The notes under the pieces: generated by a model | Told to the model about the DNA's origin: nothing | Databases searched by the model: none | What the model saw: only the letters and a program-made list of their open reading frames with translations | Translations under genes and position numbers: made by a program | DNA from: Methylobacter sp. | GTDB lineage: Bacteria > Pseudomonadota > Gammaproteobacteria > Methylococcales > Methylomonadaceae | Length of the DNA: 37,316 nucleotides | Assembly (NCBI GenBank): GCA_024636505.1 | Contig: JAGXGY010000036.1 | Location: 1 to 37,316 of the forward strand | Reading direction: 5' to 3' | Shown: piece after piece, positions 1-8,201 of the stretch | Numbering within the stretch: the stretch's first letter is position 1 | Layout: every line of letters starts with the position of its first letter

Positions 1-2
1 AC

Positions 3-194
3 CTCCACCTAGCCACGAATCCAGAAGCATGTGCGCTGACTTATCGCGAGCTTTTCAAGCAACCGCTGCATTGAGCCATACGTACACATCTGAATAAGGA
101 TTGTGCGCTTGGTTCGGGCAAATTTCAGGATGAAATCGAAGTCATTTTGGGTCGGCGCTCCAAAATTGTACCGCAGGGACGACCCAAAAAATGA
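3..194 (+). pseudogene. REP-associated tyrosine transposase (RAYT) C-terminal remnant
   Basis: The frame beginning at base 3 reads on to a stop at 192-194 but is broken by an in-frame TGA at 72-74. Its segments resemble the C-terminal end of Y1/RAYT transposases: PEACALTYRELFKQ, then TGA, then IRTHLNKDCALGSGKFQDEI and the family's closing EVILGRRSK...GRPKK. The fit to the usual ending (GWALGxxxFxxEIExxxGRR...RGRPRK) is by eye. The catalytic HUH and Tyr region would lie left of the window. Just downstream, about 201-219, the sequence AAAGTAACCTGACCCC resembles a stretch often found beside such elements. The nonsense codon and the shortened spacing before it suggest a dead copy; a stop confined to this one copy is the alternative. 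Inference from motif recognition only. Confidence 0.65.
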
Positions 195-354
195 ACAATG
201 GCAATGAAAAAGTAACCTGACCCCTTTTTCCGCCTTTTTCCGTTTCCTGGTGCTTTTAGGGTTTTTCGTGGAGCAGCTGCTTTTTCCAGATTCATTCAAT
301 GTATAATTTGATTTTTTGACACACAAATTCCCTTCAATAACTGATACCGACCCA
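195..354 (+). promoter_or_regulatory. glnS upstream region with a candidate -10 box
   Basis: A perfect TATAAT lies at 302-307, about 48 bases before the glnS ATG. No convincing -35 hexamer is placed 16-18 bases upstream (the region is T-rich, CTTTTTCC). There is no strong Shine-Dalgarno sequence before the ATG at 355. The rest of the interval is the tail of the transposase remnant and pyrimidine-rich sequence without recognisable genes. Confidence 0.4.
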
Positions 355-2019
355 ATGTCCACAAACGATACTCCAGCTGCGTCAAATTTTATCCGCCAGA
401 TCATTGCCAATGACCTCAAAGACAACAAAAACAACGGCCAAGTCATTACCCGTTTTCCGCCTGAACCTAACGGCTATCTGCATATCGGCCATGCCAAATC
501 GATCTGCCTGAATTTCGGTATCGCCGCCGAAAATAACGGCCGCTGCAACCTGCGTTTTGACGACACCAATCCCGAAAAAGAAAGCGACGAATATGTGCAG
601 GCTATCATGCGCGATGTGCACTGGCTGGGCTTTGAATGGTCGAAATTGCACCACGCCTCGGATTATTTCGAGCAGCTTTACGACTATGCGGTGCAATTGG
701 TCGAGCAAGGCCGGGCATACGTTGACAGCCTGTCCGCCGAACAAATCCGGGAATATCGCGGCACCTTGACCCAACCCGGCAAGGAAAGCCCGGATCGTAG
801 CCGCACCATAGCGGACAACCTCGATTTATTTAAACGCATGCGTGCCGGTGAATTTGCCGACGGCCAATACGTATTGCGCGCCAAAATCGACATGGCCTCG
901 CCCAACATCAATATGCGCGACCCGGCCTTGTACCGTATCCGTCGCGTGCATCATCAGCGCACCGGTAACGACTGGTGCATCTACCCGATGTACGATTACA
1001 CCCACTGCATTTCCGATATGCTGGAAGGCATCACCCATTCGCTGTGTACGCTGGAGTTCGAAGATCACCGCCCGCTTTACGACTGGGTGCTGGATCAGCT
1101 TAAAACGCCCAGCCACCCGCAGCAAATCGAATTTGCCCGTTTGCAGCTGGAATACACCATCGTCAGCAAACGCAAACTCAACCAGTTGGTCACCGAAAAA
1201 CACGTGAGCGGCTGGGACGATCCGCGGATGCCGACTATCGCGGGACTTCGCCGCGCCGGTTTTACGCCAAAATCGATACGCGATTTTTGCGAGCGCATTG
1301 GTGTGACCAAACAAAACTCCTGGATCGAAATGGGCGTGCTGGAATATTGCATCCGCGAAGACTTAAACGACAACGCACTCAGAGCCATGGCGGTTTTACA
1401 GCCGTTGCGCGTGGTCATCGACAATTATCCGGACGATCAAGTTGAACAACTGGAAGTCGGCAATCATCCGCAAAAACCCGAACTGGGCAAACGCACCGTG
1501 CCGTTTTCCAAAGTCATACTGATCGAACAGGATGACTTTGCCGAAGTGCCGCCGCCGAAATTCAAGCGCTTAATAGAAGGCGGCGAAGTGCGTTTGCGCG
1601 GTTCTTACGTGATTAAATGCAACGAAATCATCAAAGATAGCGCTGGCAACATCACCGAACTGCGTTGCAGCTACGACCCGGACACCCTGGGCAAAAACCC
1701 CGAAGGCCGCAAAGTCAAAGGCGTGATCCACTGGGTTTCCGAACAGCATTCGCTAGCTGCGGAACTGCGTTTATATGACCGTTTATTCAGCGTACCTAAT
1801 CCGGACAATGAAGAAAATTTCCTGGATGCAATAAACCCGAATTCACTGGAAATTCTGAGCGATTGCAGGGTTGAAGCCAGCCTAGCTAATGCGCAACCGG
1901 AAAGCCGCTACCAGTTTGAGCGCATCGGTTATTTCTGTTTTGATGCGCTCGACAGCATTAATGGCAAACCGGTGTTTAACCGCACCGTGACCTTGCGGGA
2001 TAACTGGACAAAAGATTAA
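355..2019 (+). CDS. glnS: Glutaminyl-tRNA synthetase
   Basis: Cytoplasmic class I aminoacyl-tRNA synthetase that charges tRNA-Gln with glutamine using ATP. At 554 residues it has the length of the Escherichia coli enzyme and aligns to it by eye from end to end. The HIGH signature is at residues 43-46 within [15 protein letters not shown]; the KMSKS-equivalent VSKRK is at about 270-274; [12 protein letters not shown] and [13 protein letters not shown] are typical of GlnRS rather than GluRS. The C-terminal anticodon-binding beta-barrels are present ([19 protein letters not shown]). The frame is open upstream to a TTG at 316, but the ATG at 355 ([17 protein letters not shown]) matches the family's N-terminus and is preferred. 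Presence of GlnRS implies direct glutaminylation instead of the amidotransferase route, as usual in gammaproteobacteria. Confidence 0.98.
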   Translation: MSTNDTPAASNFIRQIIANDLKDNKNNGQVITRFPPEPNGYLHIGHAKSICLNFGIAAENNGRCNLRFDDTNPEKESDEYVQAIMRDVHWLGFEWSKLHHASDYFEQLYDYAVQLVEQGRAYVDSLSAEQIREYRGTLTQPGKESPDRSRTIADNLDLFKRMRAGEFADGQYVLRAKIDMASPNINMRDPALYRIRRVHHQRTGNDWCIYPMYDYTHCISDMLEGITHSLCTLEFEDHRPLYDWVLDQLKTPSHPQQIEFARLQLEYTIVSKRKLNQLVTEKHVSGWDDPRMPTIAGLRRAGFTPKSIRDFCERIGVTKQNSWIEMGVLEYCIREDLNDNALRAMAVLQPLRVVIDNYPDDQVEQLEVGNHPQKPELGKRTVPFSKVILIEQDDFAEVPPPKFKRLIEGGEVRLRGSYVIKCNEIIKDSAGNITELRCSYDPDTLGKNPEGRKVKGVIHWVSEQHSLAAELRLYDRLFSVPNPDNEENFLDAINPNSLEILSDCRVEASLANAQPESRYQFERIGYFCFDALDSINGKPVFNRTVTLRDNWTKD

Positions 2020-2055
2020 CTCATCAATTTAATTTATTAACCACGGAACCACACT

Positions 2056-2463
2056 ATGAACCAAGACAGCATCAAGCTTGTAGAACAATATTATGCCGCA
2101 TTCAACGGCGGTGATATGGAATCCTTCCTTAACCTGCTGACTGACGATGTCATTCACGACATCAATCAAGGCAAACGCGAAATCGGTAAAGACGCGTTCA
2201 CCCAGTTCATGGCCTGCATGAACAACAATTATAAAGAACAGTTGGTCGACATGGTCATCATGGCGACAGCTGACGGCAAACGCGCCGCTGCCGAATTTGT
2301 GGTATTGGGCGAATACATCAAAACCGACGAAGGCTTGCCTGCCGCACAAGGACAAAAATACCGCCTGCCTGCCGGCGCTTTTTTTGACATCCGCGACCAT
2401 AAAGTGGCCAGAATCACCAACTATTACAATCTGCAAGACTGGATTGCTCAAGTGAGCAAATAG
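2056..2463 (+). CDS. NTF2-like / SnoaL-type ketosteroid isomerase-related protein
   Basis: 135 residues with the cone-shaped NTF2/ketosteroid-isomerase fold pattern: an N-terminal helix VEQYYAAFNGGDMESFLNLLTDDVIHDINQG, a central helix, and beta strands ending in AFFDIRDHKVARITNYYNLQDWI. This matches the small 'steroid delta-isomerase-related' group; the true substrate of this group is not established. No signal peptide, so cytoplasmic. It starts 36 bases after glnS and may be co-transcribed with it. The ATG is preceded by ACGGAACC. Family assignment is fairly firm, function is not. Confidence 0.8.
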   Translation: MNQDSIKLVEQYYAAFNGGDMESFLNLLTDDVIHDINQGKREIGKDAFTQFMACMNNNYKEQLVDMVIMATADGKRAAAEFVVLGEYIKTDEGLPAAQGQKYRLPAGAFFDIRDHKVARITNYYNLQDWIAQVSK

Positions 2464-2482
2464 TTAACGATAGCGAAGACGG

Positions 2483-2510
2483 CGGCTTCCGGTTTGCTGA
2501 TTGGAAGCCG
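2483..2510. terminator. Hairpin after the NTF2-like gene
   Basis: Perfect 8-bp stem CGGCTTCC (2483-2490) / GGAAGCCG (2503-2510) with a 12-base loop, 20 bases after the stop codon. No U tract follows (ACGAAAA), so it may be a weak terminator or a 3'-protecting hairpin. Confidence 0.4.
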
Positions 2511-2869
2511 ACGAAAATACCGAAATTCACTTAGATACTGCTGGCGACCGGCCACTGTTCATGTTCAGGCGAATCCAAAGACTGTCGGCAAATAATATTG
2601 CACTGTCATTTAGCCAATTTCATCCATGTTTCAAACCAGCAAGAAAATTTGATAAAAAAATAAAAATTATCCTTTAAAATCAAAATATTGATATATTTTA
2701 AGCTAAAATAACTCCCGCCTTATTTCGCATGGTAAAAACTTTTAATTTGAAATTGACTGTATAAGGGAGCCTTATAATCCTATATCATAGGACCCGGAAA
2801 GCAACTTACTTTCCAATCATTAATTTTCAGGCGACGTCTGGAAATCATATCAAAACATTTCATAGGTAT
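2511..2869 (+). promoter_or_regulatory. Long AT-rich upstream region with a four-hairpin leader
   Basis: No gene is visible. From about 2640 to 2750 the sequence is strongly AT-rich. It is followed by four consecutive stem-loops: 2760-2776 (TATAAGG/CCTTATA, loop 3), 2779-2791 (CCTAT/ATAGG, loop 3), 2796-2814 (GGAAAG/CTTTCC, loop 7) and 2824-2844 (TTTTCAG/CTGGAAA, one G-U pair, loop 7). The ATG of the small secreted protein follows 26 bases later. TTGACT at 2754-2759 and TATAAT overlapping 2773-2778 are only 13-14 bases apart, so the promoter is uncertain. The array suggests a structured 5' leader or a small RNA; that is inference. Confidence 0.45.
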
Positions 2870-3202
2870 ATGATGAATTTAATCAAAAAAGCAGTTGTTA
2901 CTTTTTTTATGGCAATGTCTTTAGGCGCAACTAACGTTGCTTTCGCCGAAGATGCAAAAGCCACTGAAGTTATTACACATATTGAAGCTGCGTTAGCTGA
3001 AATCGAAAAAAATGATTTTAATGCCGCTTATTTGCATGAGAAAGCAGCGCGTGCAGCTTCCCAGCAAATCACCAGCAACCAAGCCGTTGCCAAACAAGGA
3101 TATCAAAGCTTGATTCAAGCGCAAATACTCGGTAAAAAAGCAGATGCTGAAAAAGCCAATGCTGAATTAAACAAAGCATTAGGTTTTTACCGGTCTATCT
3201 AA
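2870..3202 (+). CDS. Small secreted all-helical protein, function unknown
   Basis: 110 residues with a clear Sec signal peptide: MMNLIKKAVVTFFMAMSLGATNVAFA, probable cleavage after AFA around residue 26. The mature part (about 84 residues) is predicted mostly helical and Ala/Lys/Glu/Gln-rich (ATEVITHIEAALAEIEKNDF, AARAASQQITSNQ, ADAEKANAELNKALGF). It has no cysteine, so no disulfide or lipid anchor. The layout resembles small periplasmic helical-bundle proteins such as the SmbP metal-binding group, but the His-rich character of SmbP is missing, so I do not assign it. A protein of similar design (36585-36947) sits at the other end of the window. ATG at 2870 or 2873 are both possible. It has its own terminator and a structured leader, so it is probably a single-gene transcript. 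Confidence 0.75.
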   Translation: MMNLIKKAVVTFFMAMSLGATNVAFAEDAKATEVITHIEAALAEIEKNDFNAAYLHEKAARAASQQITSNQAVAKQGYQSLIQAQILGKKADAEKANAELNKALGFYRSI

Positions 3203-3229
3203 TTATTATTAGATCCGACGCGTAATCAG

Positions 3230-3264
3230 GACAGGATCAACATTGTTGATCCTGTCTTTTTTTT
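3230..3264 (+). terminator. Rho-independent terminator
   Basis: Perfect 12-bp stem GACAGGATCAAC (3230-3241) / GTTGATCCTGTC (3245-3256), 3-base loop, followed by eight T residues. Textbook intrinsic terminator for the small secreted protein gene just upstream. Confidence 0.95.
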
Positions 3265-3331
3265 AAAATCATCCTCTCATTTTTTTACACGGTTTAGCCC
3301 TGGTTGAAACCTACGTAAAATACCTGCTTTC

Positions 3332-4168
3332 ATGCATCAACATCACACATCAAACTCCTGCTATTTATGTCCGCTCTGTGACGCGCCGCTACCGCTAAAG
3401 CCAACCACTAAAAGTTATATTTGCCAAAACAACCATCACTTCGATCTTGCGAAACAAGGCTATTTAAATCTGTTGCCGGTGCAGCATAAACGCTCCGGGG
3501 AGCCGGGCGACAGCAAACAAATGATGCAGGCCAGACGCGAGTTTTTGGAAGCCGGATATTATCAACCGATGGCTAAAGCAGCGGCGATGATAATCGAGGC
3601 AAGCCAGCCTACACAGCTGCTGGATATTGGCTGCGGCGAAGGCTACTACAGCCGGAAAATTGAAGCGCATTGCTCAAACCTCATGATGTTGCACGGCGTC
3701 GATATTGCCAAGTTTGCGATACGCGCTGCCGCCCAAAAACAAGCCAATGCCCGATTTATAGTGGCCAGCTCAAACCGCTTGCCTTATGCCGATCAGTATT
3801 TTGATTTTGTGCTGAGAGTATTTGCCCCGTCAAATAACGATGAACTGAGGCGCGTATTGAAACCGTCAGGACTGTTGCTAACGGTCACGCCCGGCCCCAG
3901 ACATCTATGGCAATTAAAAGAATTCATCTATGCCGAGGTGCAAGAGCATGCTTTAGAAAGTGTTGTTCCCCAAGGCTTTAAGCGCATCGACACCCAACGC
4001 ATCCGTTATACAATCTCTCCAAATCCCCAACAACGCATGGCGCTGTTACAGATGACGCCTTTTGCGTGGCGAGCCAACGAAAACGTCCGGCAAGCCATGA
4101 AAGACGCAGAACACCTCGACATTGAAACCGACTTTATGTTGACGCTGGCGATAAAAACAGCGGATTAA
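3332..4168 (+). CDS. rlmA: 23S rRNA (guanine-N1)-methyltransferase RlmA
   Basis: SAM-dependent enzyme that methylates N1 of a 23S rRNA guanine (G745 in Escherichia coli). 278 residues, close to the 269 of E. coli. An N-terminal zinc ribbon is visible: Cys13-Cys16 (CPLC) and Cys31/His35 (YICQNNHH), followed by the family block FDLAKQGYLNLLPVQHKRS...PGDSKQMMQARREFL. The class I SAM-binding motif LLDIGCGEG is at 96-104; ASSNRLPYADQYFD and LKPSGLLLTVTPGPRHLWQLK follow, and the C-terminal MTPFAWRA is diagnostic. It lies alone between a strong upstream terminator and the kinase gene. Confidence 0.95.
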   Translation: MHQHHTSNSCYLCPLCDAPLPLKPTTKSYICQNNHHFDLAKQGYLNLLPVQHKRSGEPGDSKQMMQARREFLEAGYYQPMAKAAAMIIEASQPTQLLDIGCGEGYYSRKIEAHCSNLMMLHGVDIAKFAIRAAAQKQANARFIVASSNRLPYADQYFDFVLRVFAPSNNDELRRVLKPSGLLLTVTPGPRHLWQLKEFIYAEVQEHALESVVPQGFKRIDTQRIRYTISPNPQQRMALLQMTPFAWRANENVRQAMKDAEHLDIETDFMLTLAIKTAD

Positions 4169-4287
4169 AACCCGAGTTTTGGTACTGCGCGAATTACGTA
4201 TTTTGAGCCATCCTGTTCTTCCGGCATTGCGCTTGATGTCATGATCGTAATAACATCGGCTTATTGATGACGTCGAGGTTTAACAAC

Positions 4288-5841
4288 ATGAGCAATAAAA
4301 CAGCACTGGATACTAGCCGAGTTCTCATCAAGGCATTATCTGAAATGAATGCCTGTCGTCTTGTTGAAACCCATATTTCCTGGGTGCTGCTGACCGATCA
4401 ATACGCTTACAAAATCAAAAAACCGGTTAACTTCGGTTTTCTGGATTTTTCCACGCTGGAAAAACGCCGCTTTTTGTGCAATGAAGAATTAAGACTGAAC
4501 AGACGCTTGGCCGCCGAACTGTATCTTGAGGTCGTGCCCATAACCGGCACCCCGGATCATCCTCAAATAGGCGGTGCCGATACAGTGATCGAATACGCAG
4601 TCAAGATGGTTCGGTTCCCTTCCGGGCAATTGCTAAGCGATTATGCCGCGCGTGGACAGCTAAACGCCGATCAAATCGATCAGCTGACTGACGGTGTCGC
4701 CTGTTTTCATCAAACAATCGAACAGACCGATGCCAATTCCCTTTATGGCGATAGTGCTGACATCAACCATTGGTTTGCCGAGAACTTCGATCATATCAGG
4801 CCCTTGCTGGTCGATGACGCTCAAAAACGACAGCTGCAAAATATTCAGCAATGGGGCGATAGCGAATGGCGCAATCTGGCCGATCTGATGCAGCGGCGCA
4901 AGCAGCAAGGCTTTGTGCGCGAATGTCACGGCGACCTGCATTTGGGCAACATGACGCTGATCAACGGCAAAGTCACTCTGTTCGACTGTATCGAATTTAA
5001 TCCGATGTTGCGCTGGATTGACGTAATCAGCGAAGCGGCTTTTTTGTTTATCGACTTGCTGCGCTTTGGTTACCGCCGTTATGCTTACCGTTTTCTTAAT
5101 CGCTATTTGCAGCACAGCGGCGATTATCAAGGACTGGCATTGCTCCGCTATTACCTGGTTTACCGTGCGCTGGTTCGAGCTAAAGTGTCCTTATTGCGCA
5201 TGGCGCAGCAAGATGACGATGCCGTTGTTACACAGGCGCGCGATGAATACGGTCTTTTTGCCAATCTGGCGGAACGGTTTATCCAGCCACAATCAACCGT
5301 ACTGATGATCACCCACGGCTATTCAGGTTCCGGTAAATCGACTTTCGCCTGCCAACTCGCCGAACACATCGGCGCATTCCAGATACGTTCCGATCTAGAA
5401 CGCAAACGGCTGTTCGACTACCGGCCATTAGAGCAAACCGGCAGCAACATAGGCAGCGGAGTTTATAGCCCACAGGCAAGCATAAAAACTTACCTGCACC
5501 TTAAAGAACTTGCCCAAGCCGTGCTTGAAGCCGGTTTTCCGGTCATTATCGATGCGGCTTTTCTTAAAGCCGGGCAACGCGACCTTTTCCGGCAGTTGGC
5601 GGCAGGCTGCGGCGTGCCGTTTCATATCATTAATTTTCAAGCGTCTGACCGGGAATTATATAGACGCATCAAGCAACGGCAAGACGATGCTTCGGAAGCG
5701 ACGGCGGCCGTCCTGCATCAGCAACAGCGATCGGCGCAACCGCTATCGGAACATGAACAAGCGAGCGTAATAACGCTTGATACCGAGCGTGACGATGTCC
5801 TGGAAAATCTGCTGGATAATTTTAAGCGTTATTTGCAATGA
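4288..5841 (+). CDS. Aminoglycoside phosphotransferase-like domain fused to a P-loop kinase/ATPase
   Basis: About 517 residues, two domains. The N-terminal half is an APH/choline-kinase-like fold: the lysine of YKIKKPVNFGFLDFS, a Brenner motif HGDLHLGN from about residue 214, and the metal-binding stretch TLFDCIEFN. The C-terminal half is a P-loop kinase with a Walker A GYSGSGKST at 344-352 and a later R-rich lid region (RRIKQRQDDASEA). This fusion is a known bacterial family (COG2187 plus COG0645) of unknown substrate; antibiotic resistance should not be inferred. The frame is open from a TTG at 4264, with ATGs at 4267 and 4288; GAGG nine bases before 4288 supports that start. The C-terminal domain resembles the chloramphenicol-phosphotransferase/zeta-toxin type of small kinase, which is inference. 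Confidence 0.85.
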   Translation: MSNKTALDTSRVLIKALSEMNACRLVETHISWVLLTDQYAYKIKKPVNFGFLDFSTLEKRRFLCNEELRLNRRLAAELYLEVVPITGTPDHPQIGGADTVIEYAVKMVRFPSGQLLSDYAARGQLNADQIDQLTDGVACFHQTIEQTDANSLYGDSADINHWFAENFDHIRPLLVDDAQKRQLQNIQQWGDSEWRNLADLMQRRKQQGFVRECHGDLHLGNMTLINGKVTLFDCIEFNPMLRWIDVISEAAFLFIDLLRFGYRRYAYRFLNRYLQHSGDYQGLALLRYYLVYRALVRAKVSLLRMAQQDDDAVVTQARDEYGLFANLAERFIQPQSTVLMITHGYSGSGKSTFACQLAEHIGAFQIRSDLERKRLFDYRPLEQTGSNIGSGVYSPQASIKTYLHLKELAQAVLEAGFPVIIDAAFLKAGQRDLFRQLAAGCGVPFHIINFQASDRELYRRIKQRQDDASEATAAVLHQQQRSAQPLSEHEQASVITLDTERDDVLENLLDNFKRYLQ

Positions 5842-5896
5842 TGCGACGAACAGTTTCTGATCAAAAAATCCCGGAGAGCCAAAAAATGAAGAAACC

Positions 5897-6082
5897 TTGA
5901 AATATAAACATCAGAAAACTTCTCAACGCGAAATCGAACACACTGTATTCAAAGCCGTTGAAACCGAAACGCTGAATGATTTCCAGACCCTGGAAATTAA
6001 AATGATGCGGGTGGAATTGATCATTGCATTGAGGAAAAACAACACCCGATTAAATAAAGCGGACAGAGGACAAAAGCCATGA
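5897..6082 (+). CDS. Small hypothetical protein coupled to the MazG-like gene
   Basis: 61 codons, charged and probably helical (QREIEHTVFKAVETETLNDF, MMRVELIIALRKNN), not recognised. The only start is a TTG at 5897, with a weak upstream signal. What supports it is the junction: its TGA (6080-6082) overlaps the ATG of the next gene (6079) in the ATGA arrangement used for translational coupling. An ATG at 5886 opens only a four-codon frame ending at a TGA beside this TTG. May be real or a decayed N-terminal piece. Confidence 0.45.
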   Translation: MKYKHQKTSQREIEHTVFKAVETETLNDFQTLEIKMMRVELIIALRKNNTRLNKADRGQKP

Positions 6083-6567
6083 ACAAGCATTTGCAATTAG
6101 TTAGGGAATTCCACCAGGTATTTTCATTTCCGCAAGCAGAACACGGAGCAAAGTTGCCGCTATCCGACATGGATATTGTTATGCGCCAGGCCTTACTGAT
6201 GGATGAAGGCAGCGCGGTTTTCAAAGCCATTAAAACGGGCGATATCGTTGAAATATTAGCAGGTCTGACTAACCTAGCCTATTGTGCATTGGGCGCTGTG
6301 GCTATGCGAGGCGATGATGTGACAAACAAGCCGGTAACATGGCGGCACGATGGTTTTGTGGTATCGATGGTTCGCATTCTGTCGGAAAAAATCCACAACT
6401 GCAGTTCCGGCAACAGCGATGATTATTCGGCGGTTTATTGCTTGTGCAGGCATTTAACCGGAAACTTCATCAATGCCGATTTCGATAAAGCCTTTCAAAC
6501 AGTCCATCAGAGCAAACTATCCAAACAGGCTAAAACGCCCGATTTAAGCGAGTGCCTTTACGAATAA
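6079..6567 (+). CDS. MazG/HisE-like all-alpha NTP pyrophosphohydrolase-related protein, altered metal site
   Basis: 162 residues. The first 80 follow the all-alpha NTP-PPase pattern: VREFHQVFSFPQ, then RQALLMDEGSAVFKAI, then the helix GDIVEILAGLTNLAYCALGA. Active relatives carry ExxE in the first helix and ExxD with a following Asp in the second (EVLDGLADLLY). Here the second motif reads EILAGLTN: both acidic positions are Ala and Asn, and the first motif is only partly kept (DE). Catalysis may therefore be lost or changed. The C-terminal half (NCSSGNSDDYSAVYCLCRHLTGNFINADF) has no family I recognise. It converges on the ubiB-like gene with 8 bases between stop codons. Confidence 0.6.
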   Translation: MNKHLQLVREFHQVFSFPQAEHGAKLPLSDMDIVMRQALLMDEGSAVFKAIKTGDIVEILAGLTNLAYCALGAVAMRGDDVTNKPVTWRHDGFVVSMVRILSEKIHNCSSGNSDDYSAVYCLCRHLTGNFINADFDKAFQTVHQSKLSKQAKTPDLSECLYE

Positions 6568-6575
6568 ACATCAGT

Positions 6576-8165
6576 CTACTCCAGCCATACCTTATAGGTT
6601 TTACGGTCATCTTCAAAAATGAACAGCTGCTGGGGAGTCATGCCATTGACGCGGATAGAATGGCTTAACTGTTTGAGGTCGATTTTTCCCGAACGGATGA
6701 TGCGCTCCAAGACATCGTCCGGAATAAGATGCTCCAGATCCAGCACCGCTTCAGCGGGCATAGCGATCGAAACGCGCGGCTCACCGCCATCGGTGACGCG
6801 CACGCAGAGTTTGCCTGCCTGCTGATCAAAGCGCAGCGCCGTGACGGTAGCTTGCTGTCCGATGACAGGCAACTGATAAGCCATTGCCTGTTGAATAAGT
6901 TCCCGGCCAACCGCTTGCTGCAATAGCGGCCACCACGGCAGATGAATATCCAGTTGTTGCAATTGCTGGATAAGCCCCTGAAAAGCGCGCATCAGTAAAA
7001 ACAGGTCGGAAGGCCCGGCCGACCGAAACCACCAGCGATAATCACCCAGCAAATCGTTAAAAGCCTGACCCAGCTGCCACTGCGCGGAATTAAACGGATA
7101 GTCGACTAAAAAAGGCCGGAATAATATCTGACATAAGGCAGGCAATGAGCCGCTGATCGGCACCAGTTTTTTACTGTCGAAACCCAACGCTGAAAAGCAA
7201 TCCAGCGGTTTGACAGCGCTGCGTTCGCGACAGCCGATAATCAATTTAAGCAGCGCCAGTCTGCGCTGTTCGGCAATGGTAATCGTACAGCCGTAGTCAA
7301 GCAAGGTCACCAGCGGCTGACCATATTGGTCATGACTATAAAAAATATTGCCGGGATGCGGGTCGCCATGGACTTCGCCGGCAACAAACAGGCTTTTAAA
7401 CAACGTCACCATCAGCGTCTGCGCGATAGAACGGCGATCCTGCTCTGACCAGTCGCCGATTTTATCGATCAGTACGCCCTGTGCCCGGCTTTGCACCAGC
7501 ACCCCTTCGCTGCATAAATCCCTATAGACTTCGGGAACCCGCAGTCCCGGCACTTGCACCGTCTTGCCGAAACAGTCCTGCCGCTGAGCCTCCGAGCGAT
7601 AATCGAGTTCGCGACGCATATTGTCGCGCAGGCTTGTTTTATACGCATCAAGATCAAAACCCCAGCGGCTAACCGGCCCAACACCGGGCAGCAAGCCGAG
7701 CAAGCGCAATTCGGCATCGACCGCATCGCTAATATCGGGGTAGCGAATTTTAACCGCCACCTTGTCGCCGTTTTTAAGTTCGGCAAGATGCACTTGTCCG
7801 AGCGAGGCTGCCGCGATAGCAGGCTCTATGGAGCGGAAAACGGTTTTTATCTTTTTTCCGAGCTCCATTTCAAGCTGCGGAATCAGGGTTTTTAACGGCA
7901 AAGGCTCTATGCCTTCGATCAGTGCTTGAAACGGCGTTTCGCCATCATTGCCCGCGAACAGCTGCCCGACTTTCATGGTAATGCCGCGCGCATCGGCAAA
8001 TAGGCCGACAAGCGCCTGTTTGGCAAGTAAGCGTTCGGTCTCGTTTTGAGTACGTTGCAGTTTTTTTGCCGCCAGTCCGATCCGAAAAAATTGCAGGCTG
8101 CGTTTTACCGTTTTGAAGATAGTCACGTTTTTTGAGTTTATCTGCTTTTGTTGCGTCGCCGCCAT
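6576..8165 (-). CDS. ABC1/ADCK/UbiB-family atypical kinase
   Basis: About 529 residues. UbiB-family proteins are atypical protein-kinase-like ATPases linked to ubiquinone synthesis. Diagnostic elements are present in order: KVGQ of the KxGQ motif (about 65-68), the Ala-rich loop AAASLGQVH (about 119), VAVKIRYP with the ATP lysine, RELDYRSEA, the catalytic loop HGDPHPGN (about 266-273) and LDYG replacing DFG. C-terminal membrane helices typical of UbiB itself are not obvious, so this is a paralogous ABC1 protein rather than UbiB proper. The frame opens at a GTG (8192); the ATG at 8165 (MAATQQKQ) is chosen. The stretch after HGDPHPGN retains the expected metal-binding Asn. Confidence 0.88.
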   Translation of the reverse strand: MAATQQKQINSKNVTIFKTVKRSLQFFRIGLAAKKLQRTQNETERLLAKQALVGLFADARGITMKVGQLFAGNDGETPFQALIEGIEPLPLKTLIPQLEMELGKKIKTVFRSIEPAIAAASLGQVHLAELKNGDKVAVKIRYPDISDAVDAELRLLGLLPGVGPVSRWGFDLDAYKTSLRDNMRRELDYRSEAQRQDCFGKTVQVPGLRVPEVYRDLCSEGVLVQSRAQGVLIDKIGDWSEQDRRSIAQTLMVTLFKSLFVAGEVHGDPHPGNIFYSHDQYGQPLVTLLDYGCTITIAEQRRLALLKLIIGCRERSAVKPLDCFSALGFDSKKLVPISGSLPALCQILFRPFLVDYPFNSAQWQLGQAFNDLLGDYRWWFRSAGPSDLFLLMRAFQGLIQQLQQLDIHLPWWPLLQQAVGRELIQQAMAYQLPVIGQQATVTALRFDQQAGKLCVRVTDGGEPRVSIAMPAEAVLDLEHLIPDDVLERIIRSGKIDLKQLSHSIRVNGMTPQQLFIFEDDRKTYKVWLE

Positions 8166-8201
8166 AGACTTAAGACAAGCATAGGCTAACACCGATTAAC
8201 G

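Noticed and set aside
9-446. A 145-codon - strand frame over the start of glnS
   Set aside because: It overlaps glnS and its promoter, has no family pattern and the + strand frame under it matches a transposase tail.
2760-2844. A known riboswitch class in the four-hairpin leader
   Set aside because: I could not match the stems to any named riboswitch fold; reported as structure only.
2870-3202. SmbP metal-binding protein
   Set aside because: Similar size and helical design but lacking the His-rich repeats that define SmbP.
4288-5841. Antibiotic-resistance gene
   Set aside because: The aminoglycoside phosphotransferase label is a fold name; this fusion family has no shown resistance role.
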